From contig NBIV01000067.1 in assembly GCA_003194525.1 (NCBI GenBank), positions 124,001-188,000 of the forward strand: a stretch of DNA of 64,000 nt, written 5' to 3'. This document shows, piece by piece, positions 54,015 through 64,000 of the stretch (position 1 is its first letter; each line of letters begins with the position of its first letter). Both the position numbers and the translations under genes were made by a program. The notes beneath the pieces were generated by a model that worked only from the letters and a program-made list of their open reading frames with translations, was not told the DNA's origin and did not search any database. Origin of the DNA: Gracilariopsis chorda (taxonomy: Eukaryota; Rhodophyta; Florideophyceae; Gracilariales; Gracilariaceae).

Positions 54015-54839
54015 TGTGGTGCAATGCCCCAAAGGGGAAAAACACCGAAAGACGTCCGGGATCTTCCTCTCACGAGGTGAACCCAGTTGGGTAGAGCCCT
54101 CCCAGAGGTGTCACGGCGAAGCCGGTTTGTAAGACCAGGGACACCTGTCGCGACTCGCGCAGGGAGGTGAAGGCGAAGAATCGGTATCCGCGTGAGCGGG
54201 GTGTGATCCTCAGTAGAGGTATGTTTCCACGTAAGTGGGGGGTGTGAGCAGATGCGCACACGAGAGCCGCGGATAGCGGGAGGTGCTACCCTAAAAAGGG
54301 GAAAAAGGAAGGGCGAAGAGGAGGAAGAGAGGGCGAAGTGAGTCGCGAGAGCGACGAACAAATACGGCGATGCCGGTAACAATAACCCTATACAGGGCGA
54401 AACACCAAGACACTTGGAACAATTAGTACTCCCAATGATGGGTCTTCTTTAGATGTGCAAGGGGGGTGAACTTCCGTACACTACGGTGCTTCCCTCCAAG
54501 GAGTAGTCGAGAACACGCGGAGGCGGTAAAGCTCAGAGCCAATTCCCCAGGTTGGGGTCCCTTGTTGGGAAAGGTTTACTGGTGCGACGGCAGTGCGCCG
54601 TCGCACTAAGTACTAGCTTCCCAGAAATGGGTGTGAAAATAATAAATAATATTAACTAAAATACTCCACATTTCGTGGCAACATCCACTACTGTGGCCAA
54701 CCGCCAATTGACCCAAAGCCGTGTCCCACGTGTCCATATCCACCATAGTGGGGCGTAATTCATATACACACTACACAACCGATAATATCGGGAAAGCGTT
54801 CAAGTACCCAGAATCCCTGCCTGAGGGCGTTGCACTTCA
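54015..54839 (-). repeat. 5' LTR of the large gypsy
   Basis: 825 bp. Compared with the 3' LTR it has an extra purine-rich stretch near 54310-54330, three fewer G in the run near 54238, and scattered substitutions. It carries the same 10-bp-arm hairpin at 54582-54606. It would hold the element promoter, but I see no clear TATA box. Confidence 0.9.
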
Positions 54840-57800
54840 GAAAGTTTCAACATATACGAAGATACGTTTTACGGTTATGCAAAGGCGTACCCTAAACTAT
54901 CTGGAACCACTGAGGACGGTCAAGACAGCCAAATATTTGCCATGGTACTATTGGAAAATTCGAACCTGCCGACAGTGACTTTCAAAAACGAGGTTTTTTC
55001 GTTAATTGCAGCAGCCAGACTCAACCCAATGACATCCGAAAAATTCCATCAGATACCCACAACGAAGCTCGGTACAATGAAGAAGATCCTGACTAAGATT
55101 ATCAATAACAATTCAAACCAATCCGAGGAAGACAACACTAAGATACAAGAATTCACATCAGATTAGATCAACCTCGATGAAGTTGAAGAGTGCCATGAAA
55201 TCATCATGAATATCTTGAATCCACGTAAATTATTCATGACAGAGAAGCCGGAGGGACCTTTTATACGCCTGGAGGACGCTGTAGCAGCAGTCAAAGACCT
55301 GCAAATCGAGAATCTAACGGATAAGAAAACAACAAGCGATATTGACGGAGGGACTAAACTCTCAAAGACTATGATCGGCCGAAAGGGATATCAGACATTC
55401 CGTATTCAACCACAAAGAATCCTCTTTCCGCCAAACAGAGGTTTGCTGGGCATGCGGTAAACCAGATCTCCGACGGAAAGATCGCCTATGCGAGATGCAC
55501 CCACTCAACAGAAAGAGGTCCAATCTCAGACGCAAAGCTCAACCATGGACTATGACGCACAAGGCAGACAACGTACAAGATCACACAAACGAAGAAGAAG
55601 AATCGAAACCAGAAGAGAAGCAGTACTTTCAGTAAGTAGGATCGGTGAGCTCCAACCAGATTCTAACCCAATTCTTGACGAAAAGGCACCTACATCGACG
55701 GGAGGCATTGCCACAGCAGCAATAATCTGCAACAGACTCGGAACACAGGTCAAATTAGACCCACCGCGAGAAGAACACCTACAATGACGGGGCCTCAACG
55801 GAATAAAAGCCAAGTCAGTGAAATGCTCCTGGACATTAAATGTCAAAGACGAGAATTCCAAGCCTCTTTCTCTCACATTTGACCTGATGGACGGAGATGA
55901 TCCAATGATCGTGGGCCTCGACAAAAAGCTATACGTGGACACTATTAACAGGGGTGAGCACAGAAAAAATTCATCGAGCGGCCGGAAGTTAGAGGATTCC
56001 ATACGCTTCCTACATACATCGATATACGCGGACCCGACAAACGACTCAGATTTCTTATCTTCCTACAGCCAGACACAATCATTATTTCTAGGATGCTTGT
56101 CACTAGTTCTAATGCGAATGAAAACCGGACAATGAAATCACTAGCAAAGCGGATACATCGGTATACGCATGCCCCGGCGAACGAAGTGAAGAGCATATGC
56201 AAAAGATACAGGAATACTCGATGAAACACCCAAACGAGCCATAGACTCAACATCTGACATATGGCGTATTTGCACACAGTTCGGACAACCAGTAAGAATG
56301 AGAAAAATACCATTGTCATACGTGATGAACACTTCAACCAGGAAGTACAGATCGACTTCTTCTTCATATATATCAATGGTGGGAAACGAACAGTTATCCA
56401 TATAACAGATACTGGCACAAGCTACTCAGAAACGGTGATCATAACAGACAGATCCTCAACCACAATTCTAAGACAGATAGAATCCATATGGATATGCAGG
56501 CACTGATGTCCATCACGACTATCAGCAGATGACGAGTAGAACTCCTCCGCACTAAGCTCGTTCTGCGTCAGCCACCACATCAAATATCGTCCAAGACCGG
56601 CAAGGAAGCACAGTAAGTTGGGGATAGTAGAAAGGAAAAACCAAACAATCAAGAAGATCATTGACGATATCGACAGGTAGAAATCATAAGACAACCACCA
56701 CACGATCCGCACTGGAGCCATTTGTTTTCTAATACTTTCTCTGGATCAAGTATCGTGAGCTCATTCGAGCTGGTGAGAGGATATACCCCCTCGCTGCAAG
56801 GTATAACACCTTCGGTCTTATCACAAGAAATATTCGATGCACACAAAGAACAAGTAGCAACAGGTGCGCTGCACAGGCTCCATAATAGACGATCCCCCGG
56901 CACTACCAGTCCTCATATGCTACCCCAGGGAAGAAAAGTATACGTATTTATCAAACCATCCCGCGGAACAGGTTACTGGACAAAGGCAGAAGTGGTTGAT
57001 CCCAGGGAACATTTGGTAATTACCAGAAGATCAAGACAAGGCACACCAATCACAACTGCATACGAAGACATCTGCCTCCTACCTCAAAATCCGCTAGCAG
57101 CCGAACTAATGAAAGGAACCCTAAGGAACCCTCGAAGACGCCCTCGGATATGAAGAAGGCTCACCGGAAGGAGGGGGAGAGGAAGACAACTCAACATGAG
57201 ATATGTTTCCGGCAAACAACCGCATGATTTGAGCCCGGAAATCAAGCAAACAACCGGAACGGAAAGGCATCGGTATTTACGGAACAAGAGACGAACAGAA
57301 GCAACACACATCCATCGGGAAGGAACCGACTTCCGATAAGCAGAGGGTACTAGAAAATATATTCGATCACATTGGAAGTAAGCAGGTACTAAAGAAAGAG
57401 CTCACATTTGCACCAGCATGAGTCCTTGATCAGGCTTCCTAGAAAGAATACGACACCAATTGGATAAATGCATACACGCCAGCCCCACAACGCGTGATAG
57501 AACGAAATGCTAACTTCATAACTTCCCACGTGGTTTACAAAGTCAAGAAGGACGAAGAAGGCAAACGCGCAATGAATTCAAGAACAGTTCTGCACGGAAA
57601 CAGGGATAAGGAAAGAAAGGACATTAGAAAAGACTCAAGCCACTGTCCAACTAGACATTATAAGACTTCCTTCTCTAAATAACAACCTTCTTCGGATTCA
57701 GACTTGCAGCGATCGATATTAAGGGGGCATACCTCCAGAGCGCCCCGATAAGAATTCGTTCGCCCACGGCGAGAATGGGATGTGCCCCCTGGCGTATTGT

Positions 57801-58156
57801 GGAAACTAACGAAGCTTCCGCACGGCATCATCGAGGCAGGAAGGCAATGGATGAAGACCCTCGAACAGTGGATGCTCACGTACGGTGAACTAGAACGATT
57901 ATTAGGCGTCGTACAGTTATACGTCAGACGCAAACCAGAAAGATCGTACTGACAGTAGCGAAGCTAACCGCAGACGTTCTCCTGGCTGGCAGCATTGAAG
58001 AAATGCAGGAGTTTATTACAAGGATAGGCAAATGGTTCGTGATCGGAAAGGTGGTAGTGAATCAGAAGATGCTCTTCAGCGGTTGCGAGATGGAACAGGA
58101 CGAACATGGTTCGTGTGGTACAACCGAACACGGTCAACGACCAAATGGGTATTTCG
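54840..58156 (+). pseudogene. Copia-like retrotransposon relic, gag to RT
   Basis: Begins at the gypsy LTR edge. Gag peptides occur at 54840-55460 (SLIAAARLNPMTSEKFHQIP, and CWACGKPDLRRKDRLCEMH near 55440-55490). A protease-like stretch at 55700-55960 includes LTFDLMDGDDPMIVGLD. The integrase end at 56722-57153 is clean (SSFELVRGYTPSLQGITPSV, GRKVYVFIKPSRGTGYWTKA, AYEDICLLPQNPLAAEL). RT starts at about 57500 (NFITSHVVYKVKKDEEGKRA, LHGNRDKERKDIRKDSS, then DIKGAYLQSAPI near 57716). It continues to 58110 (KIVLTVAKLTADVLLAGSIE, FSGCEMEQDEHG); the usual VTDD acids here read LTAD. Many stops. Order integrase before RT marks the Ty1/copia type. Interrupted at 58157 by a solo LTR. Confidence 0.7.
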
Positions 58157-58659
58157 TGTGGACCTCGGCTCTAGGGAGTCCCGGGTGGGCTCGACCTAGA
58201 AGGGGAAAAGAGGGCTACCGGTAGGGTCTGTGGCTGCACCAACCACTAGAGGTGCAAGATAGTCGGCTAGTTCTACGTATCAGCGTGGTAGTCGCTAGGT
58301 ATCGTGACTGGCGGACTCGTAATACCTGATAAGATCTTGGATCACCAAAAAGGTTGACTGTAAAAACCAGTTGGTATCACAATTATCCAAGAGGTGCGTA
58401 CCGTTTACCTTGAAGGGGGAGGAGGCTGACGTTCACCTTAAGGGTGGGTGAGCTCGACTCCCCGTGGACATGGCACGCTACTTGTGCCGCGTCTGAGGTA
58501 CACCCTAGTGGTGCACCTCAGTACTGCAGTTAACAGTTAGAACTATTTCTAAAAGTTAAAGTTAAATATTAGGACATACCGCCCTGGTCCAATCACCCAC
58601 GTGGCACACCGAACTGCTGTTTTAAACACCAATTTGGTACAGAAACCCACTATATGACA
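58157..58659. mobile_element. 503-bp solo LTR inside the copia-like relic
   Basis: A GC-rich block interrupts RT coding sequence: peptide stops near 58110-58156 and resumes at 58661 with SMRRYMKKIKLIYLDRTRR. Ends are TGTGG...TGACA (TG...CA). Flanks are TTTCG on the left and GTTCG on the right, an imperfect 5-bp duplication (4 of 5). Inside are many short hairpins, for example GAGGTACACC/GGTGCACCTC at 58495-58519. It looks like an LTR left by recombination. Sequence differs from the large gypsy LTR but shares the TGTGG start and the hairpin style. Confidence 0.6.
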
Positions 58660-59480
58660 GTTCGATAACTATGTCAATGCGCAGATACATGAAGAAAATA
58701 AAGCTCATCTACCTTGATCGGACAAGGCGAAAGCAGGTTCTCTCCAAGGTAAAAAAATCGAAAAACGGACATACAGGTCCCTAGCAGGAACACTGCTATA
58801 CCTTGGCAATGTATTCATGCTTCAGTCGTCACTTATCGCCTTGTTAATGCAAACGCAGTTATCGAATCTGAAGATACAAGACATTGTAGATACGAATGTA
58901 TCAGTCAATGAACATCCCTGAATGACCCTCGCTCTCCACTTCATAGAACCATCGCAAATACAATGCGCAGCAATTATCACCTACTCAGACGCTTCACATG
59001 CAGGAAAAGCACGGGACTACGGACAATCCGAAATGTTGCAAGGCATCAAAGTTAGCACTGCTGAGGAGACCAAATTTCATAACATCGATTGGTCAAGTCA
59101 CATGTAAAAGAGAATTTCATATTCGACATATGGAGCAGAAGTTTTGGCATGCGCTTCTGCTAATGATAAGGTATTCTAAATCAAGAACGCAATGCGCTCG
59201 ATGTTCAACAGCTGTTTAATAACACATGAAATAGTCGTAGACTCTAAGCCGCTCTGGGATACGACAACTACACTTCACAAAGGGCAAAAATACCGATTGA
59301 GACTTACCATACAACGCATATGCAACAGCTTTGAATCGGGAGAGCTTGACCAACTCATGTGAATACAAGGCAATTGGAACCTTGCAGACGAACTAACGAA
59401 GAGCAACTACGATATGCAGAGAAAAATCGAGCAACTCTGCTGCACTGGCATTTGGAAGTCCGATCAAGAACCGAAAAAAT
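58660..59480 (+). pseudogene. Copia-like relic, RT end and RNase H
   Basis: Continues the relic after the solo LTR: AGTLLYLGNVFMLQSSLIAL (RT end), then RNase H with IITYSDASHAGKARDYGQSE (first Asp). In the next frame come KRISYSTYGAEVLACASAND (Glu), IVVDSKPLWDTTTTLHKGQK (Asp), SFESGELDQLM, and NLADELTKSNYDMQRKIEQL. This block order is distinctive of a copia-like group seen in fungi, oomycetes and algae. One frameshift near 59105 and stops kill it. Confidence 0.75.
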
Positions 59481-60416
59481 AAGTTGACAGCACGAACTGG
59501 GTATGATCTAGATATTTAGGCTCCTGAACACTATTGACGTCAATGTTGTATGCGTAGCAGTTGACCATTATTCAGGTCAACTGAGGTGAGTGTGATGAGA
59601 GGTCTACGTGTTTAATTGATATAGAATTTGTACTTGAACATAGACACGCGACGGAATTGATCATAACACACCACGATAGCTGAAAAACCTCAAAGTTCTG
59701 AACAGTGTGAAAATGAGTCCGTGCGAGTGTTAGAAAAGAAGCAATGAAGCTCTAAGTAAACAAGAGCAGAGAGCTAAGGAGAGAGAGAAGGGCGGAATCC
59801 GGGCAATTGTGCTTGTTACGGTGTTCACATTGTAATTAACGCTGGTTGTAATTAATATGGATTCCAATCATCCCACAGTATTACAGTAAGTACAGAACGG
59901 TAGAAGAAAGTATATTGATGATGTTGGAAAGATTAAAGTTGGCAATAAAGACATTTAAGAATTGTTCCGAACTAGATGGTTGAATTCATGTTGTCTCTGA
60001 CTTTTATACTAAACTACACTACAAAATATTGACAGAGGCTATTCCTTATTGAACCTCAAATGGACGCCTGCCGTTATTGGCATTTACATAAGACTACATA
60101 ACTTGCATAGGTGACCTAAAGTTGTGTGGGTGCCGTAAGCGTTACCCACGCACGCTTATCAGACATAACCTGAGCTACGGGCTCTGACTGGTTTGATGCA
60201 TTTGGTCATACATGAGCTCAGAAGGTTCTCCCTCCTGCTGTACTCGCTGTAACAGTCCGTACTCTGCACCGTGATTGGGTACGTCCTTACTCAAAGCACA
60301 CCATGTACAGTAGATTCAGCCTTAGCCGTGTGTGCGTTGATATGATCTCGTGTCTCTAATTCCAGGACTGCGGCAGGGCTTGCGTTGAGAAGAACCTCTC
60401 CCTAGTGTCTATCGGA

Positions 60417-60452
60417 CCGGTACACTGACCTCATATGAGGTCAGCGCACCGG
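60417..60452. repeat. 36-bp imperfect palindrome with perfect 20-bp core
   Basis: CTGACCTCATATGAGGTCAG is a perfect palindrome. It extends outward to CCGG on both sides with two mismatched positions per arm. No loop separates the arms. Confidence 0.85.
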
Positions 60453-60563
60453 CACGCAAAATTAAAAAAGAATTGAAATCTGATCCGCATGTCCCAACAT
60501 TTCAAATTTTGAACTTGAAAAATGGCCAACCAGGTGGTCTTTCAACTATAAGTAGTTGTAGAC

Positions 60564-60650
60564 GACGACCACTGAGCCATAACAGTAGCTCAGTGGTCGT
60601 CAGGTCACATGCGAGCAAATAAACATGAGTTCGAACCTCGCTGAGTTTAC
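60564..60650 (+). repeat. Inverted repeat with tRNA-like A and B boxes
   Basis: Arms GACGACCACTGAGC (60564-60577) and GCTCAGTGGTCGTC (60588-60601) are perfect. The right arm belongs to TAGCTCAGTGG, a good A box, and about 40 bp on GAGTTCGAACCTC resembles a B box and T-loop. The acceptor and D stems do not close, so it is not a normal tRNA gene. It may be a tRNA-derived SINE relic or a fold-back of a tRNA 5' half. Confidence 0.4.
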
Positions 60651-60923
60651 ATAAACTCCAAAACTCCTTCGGGGGCTCGACTAATTCTAAATATATTTAA
60701 ATTCTCAGAACGTTTATAACACCCACTTGAACAGCAGAAAGAATACGGTGACATCTGTTAAAGGGGCAGTTTCGTCATAGAGTTTAAATAATCTAGCAAG
60801 TCTAAATAACGCGGATTGAATTAGTAGGGGGCTAAAGGTAAAATGAACTTATTGTAAACTTTTGCATTCAAACATATATTTTAAATATAAAAACGAAGGT
60901 TGACAAGGTTGTGGACATCTTCA

Positions 60924-63900
60924 TCAGCTTCTGAACTTCATTATACCGTGACACTCTTCAATGTGTTTCACAAAACAATCTCTATTAGTACCAGTGTGAC
61001 ATAAACACAGTTCTTTTTCTTTTCTGATATAGCACCCGGAACATGAAAACTTGGACTTTGTATTACCTTTGCAGAAATTGCTGAAGTGCAACCGCTTGCG
61101 ATGGCACTTGATCGCCGTTTCGGGTATTCCGGGTTGTTGCTCATTTATGAGTAGAGGGTATACTTGTGCCGACGGATCGGATCGTGCACGTGGCAACAGC
61201 TTGGCCGGATGCGCCGTAACAACGGAATCTGCGCGTGTTACACGGGTACACCACAGTAGTGGATAGCGGGCTAGATACAACTTATTCATTTATTTAGCTA
61301 TTACACTGGGTCGTCTACTGTACTTAGTGCAGCGGCGGCCGCCGCTGCACCTCAGTAAACTTCCCCAACAAGGGTGTTCTACTCCAAGAACTTGGCTCTG
61401 AGTGCTCTCCCCTTCGGCGGTACTAAACTCCATTGCGGAGAGGTATCCCGTTGAACACGGCTCGCTCAACCCCCTTGCTCGCCTAAGACAGCCCGTAGTT
61501 GGGATACTATTACCCACTGTTGTGGTTTTCGCCCGTGTATACCGTTTATCCGGCCTTGCCACTTCGCGCCCGAGTCCCTCTCGTGACTCGCACCCCTACT
61601 CCATTCTCTCCCCTTTTCCCTTTCCTTTTCCTTTCCTTTTCCCCTTTTTGGGCAGCTCCCACTGTCGTGGCTCCTACCGACTTACCGTCGTGTGTGCGCC
61701 ACCTTGTGCACATCTCCCTCCTTTGGAGCGATACCGAAAACCGGCTTCTAATTACCTTCCTACGCTTGTCGCGAAGGGTGACCCCGATTTACAACCGGCT
61801 TCGCCGTGTCATCCCTGGAAGGGCTCTTACACTGGGTTCACCTCGTGAGAGGAAGATCCCGAACATCTTCGGAGTGTTTTCCCGCTTGCGGGCATTGCAC
61901 TACAATTGCATCATCCTTGATACAAGGCTTTTGTAATCTTGCCATCCTTGTTTTTTCTCCTTCCATTCGTCTGCATCAAATGCAAGCCAGTGCCTGCAAA
62001 CATTGGCTTCTCATGAACATATTCACATTCTTGCTCATCTCTACTCATTAGACCTGTGGTATCCCATGTTTTCTGAGTTAGTTCATCAGCCAATTGGAAA
62101 TAGAAGTGATGCGGACTCTTCACTTTTCTGGTTCCATTTGTGGCTCTGTACAAATTCCACGCGTCCACAATACAAATCAATAAAAGAGAGCAATTCACTC
62201 GAAATGACCACTCTTTCACTTCAATTTTCTTCTCCAGATTCAGACCATCTTGTCTGCATCTGTTATGGCGCTCGACCATTGAACAGTTCTTGTAGTACTC
62301 TTCACACACTTCAGGAATTGCGACCTCCAATTCCACTTTCTTAGAAATATTTCCCTTCCGTCTCCACCTTTCTCGAATAATAGGAGAACCAGGATTAACC
62401 GTGCCAGAGGTTGATACGAAATACCTTCTTTCTCTGTCCATCCACATTATAGCCATTATATCATTATTGATAATGCTTCCTTTTGGTAGCATAGATACAA
62501 AATCTCCCCTGTCCGATAGAGTAGTTTCGGAGAGATGTGTCATAGGATATTCACGAGTAGCATTTTTGACAACTCCAGTAGACCTTAAACATTTGTCCAG
62601 TAATGCTTTCGCGGTACTGACAGACGCAAAAAAGGAATCTGCACATACCAACCTTTCTGATCCAAATCATGGTTGCACTAAGCGAAGTAAGACTGCCGTT
62701 CCATGGGCGTTATCAGAATCAAAAACTTGTTCCGGAATATTTGCACCCATATTGAGCTCAATGTTCATCATTATGCCACTTCGTGCATAACATACGGCCT
62801 TCATTTCAAGATTTTCCGGCTTTCTATCTAATGCCGTACAGTGTGGGAGCCCGACATCAATCTAATTACCGCCTAATCCGTACCATCGTGAAATTCCTTC
62901 TTCAACACATAAGGCATGTGATGGTGTGACAAAAGACCGACAATGGTCATTGATTGCCTTCAAAAAATCTGCTACGAAGGGCCAACGTGCGACTCCCTGC
63001 TCTTCAGTCACACCATTTCTGCTGAACCATATTGAACTTCTAAGCATTTCAAATCTGTTCCTTGACATCACAAGACCAATATTTGGCTGAGGAATAAACT
63101 TAGAAAAAGGCTCGAGGCTCTAAAGATCCCGTCTGTTAGAGCACTCAATCCGAGTCATGAGGATAATAATTCCAAGGAATTTGAGCAGTTCTCCCCCTGA
63201 AGTCCTCCGAATGTCTTTGCTTTCTAGTCGAACATTCGTTCTGTTCACTATAATCTGCAAATGCTGCATAGGGAACATCCAAAGGAAAAAATCTAATGCG
63301 CTCATGTTTGGAAGAACGTGAAGAGGTGAGATAAAATCTCCGACTGGGCCAACCACTTTCCACTGATGCATTTGCATACAACCATTCAGAGAACCCAACG
63401 TCGTACATGTTTCCCACACACGACCATGAATCACAGTTGATTGGACTGGTGCATTTTTGCTTAATAAAATTGTGAGGCTGCAAAACTTGCATCTGAGATG
63501 GTGTGACAAGAGCATCTTCCTCGATATTTTGCATCTTAATGGGTTAAAACTTGGTAATATATTCTTTTGATTCACTGCCTCGTCAACACTGGTACCTATT
63601 GTGCAACTGGATAGAGGTAGAGCTACTTCTTTTTCTCGGTTGGGTAGACTAAACTTCACAGTCAGAAAAGTGAGATTTTGATTGTTTACCTTCCTAATGT
63701 CAACATTGAGGACAGAACCTTGTACCGTTTTTAACTTCCATAGAGATCCATAGTAACGTTTACATTTAGCGTCATTTGTAACCAGACAAGCACGGCTGTT
63801 GACAGTTGTTCCAACAGTTGTGCGAAGATCTGTGGACGGGGCCATTGTATACGAATGTTGTTGACGATAGTGCTTGATGTGACAGCTACGACTGTTGGTG

Positions 63901-63943
63901 ATGTGTTGTGGACATGGTTCAGCGCTGCCGGCGTAGAAGACAT
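60924..63943 (-). pseudogene. piggyBac-type transposase gene, split by a solo LTR
   Basis: Reading leftwards: N-terminal segment at 63943-63540 (YYGSLWKLKTVQGSVLNVDI, VALPLSSCTIG). Then DFFLWMFPMQHLQIIVNRTN and GELLKFLGIIILMTRIECSN (about 63290-63125), MSRNRFEMLRSSIWFS and CVEEGISRWYGLGGN (63071-62862), LDRKPENLEMKAVCYARSG, and VCADSFFASVSTAKALL at about 62650 with a catalytic Asp. RHNRCRQDGLNLEKKIEVKE and IVDAWNLY follow to 61911. After the LTR insertion the Cys-rich C-terminus resumes at 61081: NFCKGNTKSKFSCSGCYIRK, CLCHTGTNRDCF, ending at 60924. Several frameshifts and a stop occur. The blocks match DDE_Tnp_1_7. Active enzyme would excise TTAA-flanked elements; no TIR or TTAA end was identified. 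Confidence 0.8.
61082..61904 (+). mobile_element. 823-bp solo LTR, large-gypsy family, in piggyBac relic
   Basis: Starts TGAAGTGCAACCG and ends GCGGGCATTGCACTACA, matching both ends of the large gypsy LTR, here in plus orientation. Interior matches include ACTTAGTGC...GCAC, CAGTAAAC, TTGGCTCTGAG, CCGGCTTCGCCGTG and TGGGTTCACCTCGTGAGAGG. It is flanked by a perfect 5-bp duplication, ATTGC at 61077-61081 and 61905-61909. Taking out the LTR and one ATTGC rejoins the transposase frame at its Cys-rich end. This fixes LTR boundaries and target duplication length for the family. Confidence 0.9.
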
Positions 63944-64000
63944 GATGAGAAGGTCAAAGTGAAAAAGTTTTTGGAAAAGTTTTAAGGTTTTGATAAAGTT

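Larger units (their letters stand above)
43316..54839 (-). mobile_element. Large Ty3/gypsy LTR retrotransposon, nearly complete
   Basis: Transcribed right to left. The 5' LTR is 54015-54839, the candidate primer-binding site is just inside it, and gag is 53910-51736. Pol is 51572-46350. An extra coding region on the opposite strand lies at 44181-45966. The polypurine tract is 44124-44138 and the 3' LTR 43316-44123. The total is 11.5 kb. LTRs differ by scattered substitutions and small indels, so the insertion is not brand new. The flanks are unrelated (a gypsy relic on the left, a copia-like relic on the right) and show no matching 5-bp duplication (TTGAA against GAAAG). The whole element is unusually rich in tiny hairpins. 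Confidence 0.9.
59481..60920. other. Stretch without genes, with palindromes
   Basis: AT-richer DNA between the copia-like and piggyBac relics. It includes GTTGACC/GGTCAAC at about 59559-59581, a 36-bp imperfect palindrome at 60417-60452 and a 14-bp-arm inverted repeat at 60564-60601 with tRNA-like promoter boxes. The copia-like 3' LTR may be here but has no second copy in the window for comparison. Confidence 0.4.

Noticed and set aside
43316-54839. Micro-hairpins as a CRISPR array or simple repeat
   Set aside because: The hairpins differ in sequence, have no fixed spacing and lie inside coding sequence.
1-64000. Prokaryotic origin of the window
   Set aside because: LTR retrotransposons, a LINE, piggyBac, Harbinger and pogo relics and WD40-NLR architecture are eukaryotic; no operons or ribosome-binding patterns are seen.

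Overview
This is a eukaryotic nuclear window, about 64 kb, built from two kinds of DNA. A GC-rich, gene-bearing island with no visible introns (about 23.8-39 kb) is embedded in retrotransposon and DNA-transposon wreckage on both sides. Intron-free genes in a compact island, a NB-ARC/WD40 STAND protein, an AA15-like copper monooxygenase and many Ty3, Ty1/copia-like, LINE, piggyBac, Harbinger and pogo relics suggest an intron-poor, transposon-rich protist or alga. A red alga of the Chondrus type is my best guess, with modest confidence; no rRNA or organelle gene is present to settle it.

Layout. 0.7-2.2 kb: a frame-broken cysteine-rich gene. 4-7.5 kb: unrecognised gene fragments and a dead pogo/Tigger-type transposase. 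7.7-11.9 kb: a broken Ty3/gypsy element on the plus strand (gag, protease, RT, RNase H, integrase). 12.3-14.1 kb: the RNase H-integrase end of another gypsy on the minus strand. 14.1-18.6 kb: a degenerate LINE (endonuclease, RT, RNase H) on the minus strand. 18.9-23.8 kb: mostly empty, with one possible small secreted protein.

Island. 24.7-26.1 kb: a complete secreted AA15-like LPMO. 31.97-36.2 kb (minus): a 1411-residue NLR-like STAND ATPase (helical N-terminus, NB-ARC, about 12 WD40 repeats). 37.15-37.76 kb: a 5'-truncated copy of the LPMO gene. 38.04-38.80 kb: a bicupin gene of bacterial type. A 1.09-kb direct repeat (28.84-29.92 and 39.67-40.75 kb), together with the LPMO copy, shows that a block was duplicated and that the NLR lies between the two copies.

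Right side. 41.1-42.35 kb: Harbinger-type transposase and Myb-like relics. 42.5-43.3 kb: a gypsy tail. 43.3-54.8 kb: a nearly intact 11.5-kb Ty3/gypsy element on the minus strand with two LTRs, gag (one premature stop), pol, polypurine tract and a large extra coding region on the opposite strand. 54.8-59.5 kb: a copia-like relic holding a 503-bp solo LTR. 60.9-63.9 kb: a piggyBac relic split by an 823-bp solo LTR of the same family as the big gypsy, with a perfect 5-bp target duplication.

The most unusual signal is in the big gypsy family. LTRs, gag, pol and the antisense coding region are all packed with tiny perfect hairpins. Where LTRs of two family members can be compared, the two arms of at least two hairpins have changed together. 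This implies that pairing itself is maintained, or is repeatedly generated.
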